DNA of 37,527 bases from AA29 sp041481445 (lineage in GTDB: Bacteria; Acidobacteriota; Vicinamibacteria; Fen-336), in the NCBI GenBank assembly GCA_041481445.1, contig JBGPBV010000061.1, forward strand, positions 1-37,527, read 5' to 3'. A program made the position numbers and the translations under genes. Positions 33,275 to 37,527 of the stretch are shown here, in pieces. Under the pieces are notes generated by a model. That model was not told where the DNA came from. It was given only the letters and a program-made list of their open reading frames with translations, and did no database searches. The first letter of the stretch is position 1, and each line of letters starts with the position of its first letter.

Positions 33275-35532
33275 GGCGAGGCCCTGCGGTGGGCCCGGCG
33301 CCGGAGGGCGCGGGCGGCGGCCAAGAGGCGCGGGACGGGTGAGCGCTCGTGCGGCGTCGTGTGCACGTCCACCACCGCCACCGCGATGCGCAGCAGGTCG
33401 CCGTCGCCGGGATAGACGAGGTGCCGCGGCTCCCAGCGCGGCGCGAACGCGTCCTTGAGCTCGAAGAGGTCGTCGTAGCGGTAGATCGTGCCCAGCCGCT
33501 CGGCCAGGCCGAAGGGGCCGGATCGGGCGCGGCGGCCGTCCGCGGGCGCCGCCACCGGCACCAGGCCCAGGCTCACCTCGCGCACGCCCTGCGCGGCCAG
33601 CGCCTCCAGCGACCAGCCCAGCAGCCGCTCGCGCGCGCCGTCGGGCGCGTCGTGCCGCCGGCGCAGGAGGTCGAGCGCCATGCCCCTCCCTTCCGCGTAC
33701 GGCAGCCACGTGCAGAAGGCCTCGAGGCGGCCCTCTCGTTCGCACACGAAGGCCGGCGTGGACCTCAGCTCCTCGAGGTCGAGGGAGCCGAACGTGAAGT
33801 GGAGCTCGCCGATCTCGCGGTCGGCCAGCCACTCGTCGGATACCTCGACGATCTGCTCGTCGACGACGGGATCGGCCCCCGCTCCACGGTCGTAGCGCCA
33901 GAACGAGAGGCCGGCGGCGACGGGCGCGGGAGGAACGTGCGCGGGCGGTCGCGCTTCCGTGACCGGACCGTTGCCCGTGCGCCCCGCGCGCGGGTCCAGC
34001 ATTCCCTCCTCGCCGATGCGGAGCGCCTTGAGGCCGGCGGCCGCGTAGGCGGACAAGTCGTCGCCGGGCACGGCGTAGAAGGAGGGCCACCACCCGTGAC
34101 GGGTGCAGTGCTCCACGAAGTCGTGCACGCTCCGCGCGAGGTCTTCGGGCGCGCAGAGCGGACCGCCGCAGGCCACCGCCACCGCGTTGCGCACCGCGTA
34201 GGCCACGAGCCCACGGCCGTCCGCGAACAGCAGGTGGTGCTTGTCCGGCCGCAGCGCGAACGCGGAGAGCGGGCGCCCACCGTGGGCGCGCCGGATGCGC
34301 TCGACGTCCTCGGGCGGGGCCTCGCGGCGATCGCGCAGGATCACCGGCCGCAGGAGCAGGACCAGCAGGTACAACCGGGCCACCCAGCCCGCGACCTGCA
34401 GCGAGCCCAGGAAGCGCCGCGCGGAAGGGCCGAGCGGGCGCATCCCCGGCTCCGTGATCAGGATCCCGCCGGTCACCGCCTCGGAGAGGATCGTGGTCCC
34501 GGCCGGCCACTCGTAGTGGGCCTCCAGCCTCTTCAGGCCGGCGTAGCCGTAGGCGACGATGGCCAGGCCGAGGACGGGCGCCATCAGGAACGCGCGGTGC
34601 AGCGTGGCCGGATCGCTCTGCGCGCTGAAGCGCCGGCGGAAGATCAGCAGGTAGGCGAGCAGGAGCCCGGCCACCAGCGTGTGCTGGACGTCGAAGTGGG
34701 GGCCGATCTGGGAGCCGATCGACAGGATCAGGGCGCCCGTGGCCACCCACCAGGCCAGCTCCTTCCGGCGGGCCAGGTTGCGCGTCACCTGGAGGAGGGC
34801 GAGGCCGGCGAACAGAACGACCAGGCGGTTGCCCTCGTTGAAGTCGAGGGGGACCCAGCGCGCGATCCCGGCCACGGCCGCCGCCCGGCGCGGCCAGAGG
34901 GCGGTGAAGAGGTTGAACACGCCGATGAGGCCGATGACGAACGGCACCACCGCGTGCAGGTCGTTCCATCCGAGCTCGCGCACGCGGCCCTGGCGCAGGA
35001 CGCGGCGGGTGCCGAACACGGCGGCGACCGAGAGGACGACGGCGAGCAGCACCCAGCCCCCGACGTGCTGGATGTCCTTCAGGTGGCGCTCGACGGCCGC
35101 CCCGCCGTAGTAGCCGGCCAGGCCGAGGGCGAGCGCCCAGATGAGGACGGAAGCGAAGTCCACGGCGGTGAAGACGGCCGGCCGCATCCCCACCGCGCCG
35201 CAGGCGGCCGGGATCACGATGCGCAGGCCGAAGGCCCAGCGGCTGGCCAGCAGCAGCCAGACCCCGCGGCGGGCGGTGAGGTCGATCCACTTCCCGTACT
35301 TCGCCCGTGAACCCGTGCGGCGCTCGATCCAGGCGCGGCCACGGGCGCGGGCCGCGCGGTAGTAGACCTGGTCGCCGACCATCGTGGCCGCGATCGCGAC
35401 CGCGATCACGATGGGCAGGTCGAACACGCCCCGATGGGCCATGAAGGACCCGGCGAGCAGGAAGGCCTCGCCCTCCACCATGACGCCGGGGAAGAGGATC
35501 AGGTAGCCGTATCGGGCCAGGAGGGCTTCCAC
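33271..35532 (-). CDS. DedA domain fused to MprF-like aminoacyl-lipid synthase
   Basis: This 753-residue fusion has an N-terminal DedA/SNARE-associated domain (about 1-165, with LILFPGVMVEGEAFLLAGSFM and RWAFGLRIVIPAACGAVGM), then a middle membrane part of about 8-10 helices (about 190-400), then a soluble C-terminal domain of the LPG_synthase_C/DUF2156 type (about 420-735: KHHLLFADGRGLVAYAVRNAVAVACGGP, VSDEWLADREIGELHFTFG, REGRLEAFCTWLPY). MprF moves lysine or alanine from tRNA to phosphatidylglycerol and flips the lipid. Here DedA may replace or assist the flippase. Substrate residues of canonical MprF are partly missing (insertion PRAGRTGNG near 540), so activity is uncertain. The start is GTG 35532. 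Confidence 0.85.
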   Translation of the reverse strand: MEALLARYGYLILFPGVMVEGEAFLLAGSFMAHRGVFDLPIVIAVAIAATMVGDQVYYRAARARGRAWIERRTGSRAKYGKWIDLTARRGVWLLLASRWAFGLRIVIPAACGAVGMRPAVFTAVDFASVLIWALALGLAGYYGGAAVERHLKDIQHVGGWVLLAVVLSVAAVFGTRRVLRQGRVRELGWNDLHAVVPFVIGLIGVFNLFTALWPRRAAAVAGIARWVPLDFNEGNRLVVLFAGLALLQVTRNLARRKELAWWVATGALILSIGSQIGPHFDVQHTLVAGLLLAYLLIFRRRFSAQSDPATLHRAFLMAPVLGLAIVAYGYAGLKRLEAHYEWPAGTTILSEAVTGGILITEPGMRPLGPSARRFLGSLQVAGWVARLYLLVLLLRPVILRDRREAPPEDVERIRRAHGGRPLSAFALRPDKHHLLFADGRGLVAYAVRNAVAVACGGPLCAPEDLARSVHDFVEHCTRHGWWPSFYAVPGDDLSAYAAAGLKALRIGEEGMLDPRAGRTGNGPVTEARPPAHVPPAPVAAGLSFWRYDRGAGADPVVDEQIVEVSDEWLADREIGELHFTFGSLDLEELRSTPAFVCEREGRLEAFCTWLPYAEGRGMALDLLRRRHDAPDGARERLLGWSLEALAAQGVREVSLGLVPVAAPADGRRARSGPFGLAERLGTIYRYDDLFELKDAFAPRWEPRHLVYPGDGDLLRIAVAVVDVHTTPHERSPVPRLLAAARALRRRAHRRASP

Positions 35533-35562
35533 TCCGCGATCCTGACCCGATTCTGGCCCGGT

Positions 35563-35919
35563 TTACTTCTGCTTGGCGACCACCAGCGCCTTGATCTTCG
35601 CGTAGGTGGCGGCGGGGATGATCTTGCGCGACACCAGCTCGTCCTTCCGCTTGTAGGGCCGCCCCTCGACGATCTTCTTCGAGTAGGCCTCGCCGATGCC
35701 CGGAAGGCTGGCGAGCTGCTCCGCGGTCGCGGAGTTGATGTCCATCAAATCGGCTTCGGCGGGCGCGGCCGAGGCCTTGGGCGCGGCCGGGGCCTTGGCC
35801 GCCGCGCTGGCGGCGGGCGCGGGCATGGACTTGGGGGGAGCGGCCAGGAGCGGGACGGCGACCAACCCGGCCAGGGCCAGGAGCGACAGGCGAGCCAGTG
35901 GGGCGAGGGATCGATTCAT
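35563..35919 (-). CDS. ComEA-like helix-hairpin-helix protein, exported
   Basis: This 118-residue protein has a signal peptide (residues 1-26), an Ala/Pro-rich linker (about 27-52) and a C-terminal double helix-hairpin-helix (INSATAEQLASLPGIGEAYSKKIV, then YKRKDELVSRKIIPAATYAKI). ComEA-type proteins bind incoming DNA in the periplasm during natural transformation. It stands alone here, with no other competence genes. ATG 35919 has AGGAG about 9 bases upstream. Confidence 0.9.
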   Translation of the reverse strand: MNRSLAPLARLSLLALAGLVAVPLLAAPPKSMPAPAASAAAKAPAAPKASAAPAEADLMDINSATAEQLASLPGIGEAYSKKIVEGRPYKRKDELVSRKIIPAATYAKIKALVVAKQK

Positions 35920-36120
35920 CTCGGTCTTCTCCTCTTCGAGCGAGCGCTTCGCGCGCACACTACATCGGCACGGCGTGAATTCAATCTCCGTGCCGCCCCG
36001 GCCGCGCCCCGCCGGGTGCCAAGTCGTGGCAAACACGTGGACTCGGCCGCGACGAACGACGCGCACCCCCGGCACGTCCGCCCCAGCGGGGCGCTTTCGC
36101 CGGCGCGAGAACCCATCGGA

Positions 36121-36126
36121 TATGAT
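36121..36126 (+). promoter_or_regulatory. Putative -10 of the oxidoreductase gene
   Basis: TATGAT at 36121-36126 ends 10 bases before the ATG at 36137. Two further in-frame ATGs lie within the hexamer region (36122, 36125). Confidence 0.35.
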
Positions 36127-36136
36127 GGCCGTTCCC

Positions 36137-37527
36137 ATGCCCTCTTCCTACGACGCCATCGTGATCGGCGGCGGCCACAACGGCCTCACCCACGCCGCCT
36201 ACCTCGCCCGCGCCGGCCGCAGGGTCCTGGTCCTGGAGCGCCGCCACGTCCTGGGGGGCGCGGCGGTGACGGAAGAAGTCTTCCCCGGCTTCAAGTTCTC
36301 GGTCTGCTCGTACGTGGTGTCGCTCCTGCGCCCGGAGATCATCCGCGAGCTGGACTTGCCGCGCCACGGCCTGGAGATCCTGCCCCTGGACGGGACGTTC
36401 ACGCCGATGCCGAACGGGGACTACCTCTGGCGGATGAGCGACCACGCGCGCACGCGCCGCGAGATCTACCGCCACAGCCCGCTCGACGCCGAGGCCTACG
36501 ACGAGTACTCGAAGGCGATGGCGGACATGGCGCGCTTCGTCAAGCCGATCCTCTCGATGGTGCCACCCGACCCGCTCTCCTTCGACGTGCCCGGCTTCTC
36601 GCGCCTGTTCGCCATGGGGCGGCGCTTCCAGCGCCTCCCCCGCACCGACCAGCACAACATCCTGCAGCTCATGACCATGAGCGCGGTGGACCTGCTCGAC
36701 CAGTGGTTCGAGACCGACGTGCTCAAGGCCACGATGTCGGCCAGCGGCATCATCGGGACGTTCCTGGGCGTGCGCTCGCCCGGAACCGCGTACGTGCTGC
36801 TCCACCACTACATGGGCGAGATCGACGGGGTCTTCCGGTCGTGGGGCTTCTCGCGCGGGGGCACCGGCGCGATCTCGATGGCCATCGCGGGCGCGGCCCA
36901 GGAGGCCGGGGTCGAGATCCGGACCGGGGCCTCGATCGAGCGCATCAAGGTGAGGGCCGGCCGCGCCACGGGAGTGGTGCTCGAGGGCGGCGAGGAGATC
37001 GACGCGCCCGTCGTCTCCTCGAGCGTGGACCCGCACCGCACGTTCCTCAAGATGGTCGAGCCGGGCGTGCTCGACGACGGGTTCCTGTCCGAGGTCCGGC
37101 GCTACAAGCTGCGCGGCTCGTCCGGCAAGGTGAACCTCGCCCTCGACGCCCTGCCCGACTTCACCGCCCTCCCCGGACCCGGCCCGCACCTGCGCGGGGC
37201 GATCTCGATCTCGCCGAGCATCGAGTACATGGAGAAGGCCTACGACCAGGCCAAGTACGGCGAGTTCTCCGCCCACCCGTACATCGACATGGTCATCCCG
37301 TCGCTGACCGATCCTTCCGTGGCGCCCCCGGGCAAGCACATCCTGTCCTGCTTCGTGCAGTACGCGCCCTACAAGCTGCGCGAGGGGAACTGGGACGAGA
37401 AGCGCGAAGCCTTCGGGGACGCGGTGGTGGATACGATCGCGCAGTACGCGCCGAACCTCAAGAAGATCATCCGCCACCGCCAGGTGCTGACTCCGCTCGA
37501 CCTCGAGCGCGAGTGGGGCCTGACCGA
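36137..37527 (+). CDS. Phytoene dehydrogenase-like FAD oxidoreductase, partial
   Basis: The gene runs off the right edge after about 463 codons. It begins PSSYDAIVIGGGHNGLTHAAYL, the dinucleotide-binding fold for FAD, followed by ERRHVLGGAAVTEE, and continues with GVEIRTGASIERIKVRAGRATGV and PVVSSSVDPHRTFLKMV, typical of the NAD(P)/FAD-dependent amine-oxidase/phytoene-desaturase superfamily (PYROXD2-like group). The substrate is unknown; carotenoid function is not implied by the neighbours. ATG 36137 is chosen as closest to the conserved start. Confidence 0.9.
   Translation, partial: MPSSYDAIVIGGGHNGLTHAAYLARAGRRVLVLERRHVLGGAAVTEEVFPGFKFSVCSYVVSLLRPEIIRELDLPRHGLEILPLDGTFTPMPNGDYLWRMSDHARTRREIYRHSPLDAEAYDEYSKAMADMARFVKPILSMVPPDPLSFDVPGFSRLFAMGRRFQRLPRTDQHNILQLMTMSAVDLLDQWFETDVLKATMSASGIIGTFLGVRSPGTAYVLLHHYMGEIDGVFRSWGFSRGGTGAISMAIAGAAQEAGVEIRTGASIERIKVRAGRATGVVLEGGEEIDAPVVSSSVDPHRTFLKMVEPGVLDDGFLSEVRRYKLRGSSGKVNLALDALPDFTALPGPGPHLRGAISISPSIEYMEKAYDQAKYGEFSAHPYIDMVIPSLTDPSVAPPGKHILSCFVQYAPYKLREGNWDEKREAFGDAVVDTIAQYAPNLKKIIRHRQVLTPLDLEREWGLT

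Overview
The window is about 37.5 kb of very high-GC bacterial chromosome (43 of 60 bases are G/C at 27841-27900), densely packed with short or overlapping gene junctions. The gene mix suggests a free-living Gram-negative-type bacterium of the Acidobacteriota or a neighbouring high-GC phylum: a giant secreted PIG-L deacetylase, a TIGR02757 protein, a bacterial deoxyhypusine synthase-like protein, a winged-helix/FHA regulator, paired M16 peptidases and many lipoproteins or signal peptides. That placement is inferred from gene content; there is no rRNA or tRNA to confirm it. I see no CRISPR array, phage or integrase gene.

Left part (1-13 kb): a secreted PIG-L family protein cut by the window edge; a PhzF epimerase; mazG overlapping a GT39-type membrane glycosyltransferase; an alpha/beta hydrolase; RNase D; an operon of a small conserved-looking protein plus two paralogous glycosyltransferases; a lipoprotein; and a winged-helix/FHA regulator. 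Middle part (13-29.4 kb): queA coupled to a short-chain dehydrogenase, divergent from an XRE-cupin regulator with a clear operator; an NAD-binding epimerase-like protein; TIGR02757 divergent from a deoxyhypusine synthase-like gene; an HNH endonuclease; an active/inactive M16 peptidase pair with a good terminator; an overlapping operon of radical SAM enzyme, DegT aminotransferase and DedA protein; and a histidine kinase with an NtrC-type response regulator.

The most unusual stretch is 29.4-32.2 kb. Its GC content drops (30 of 60 at 31081-31140). It holds five small genes in one orientation: K-channel-like protein, DHFR-like reductase, DinB-like protein, GNAT and a membrane-anchored unknown. 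Between them lie two imperfect inverted repeats that look like integron attC sites, with R boxes complementary to the start of each preceding cassette and a promoter reading into the array. No integrase is present, so it looks like an integrase-less cassette cluster (CALIN).

Right part (32.3-37.5 kb): a GGDEF diguanylate cyclase coupled to a DedA-MprF-like fusion protein, a ComEA-like helix-hairpin-helix protein, and a phytoene-dehydrogenase-like oxidoreductase cut by the right edge. Several genes (mazG, rnd, the 161-residue gene, the XRE gene, the deoxyhypusine synthase-like gene and the HNH gene) have a -10-like hexamer ending 6-7 bases before the start codon. This suggests that leaderless mRNAs are common here.
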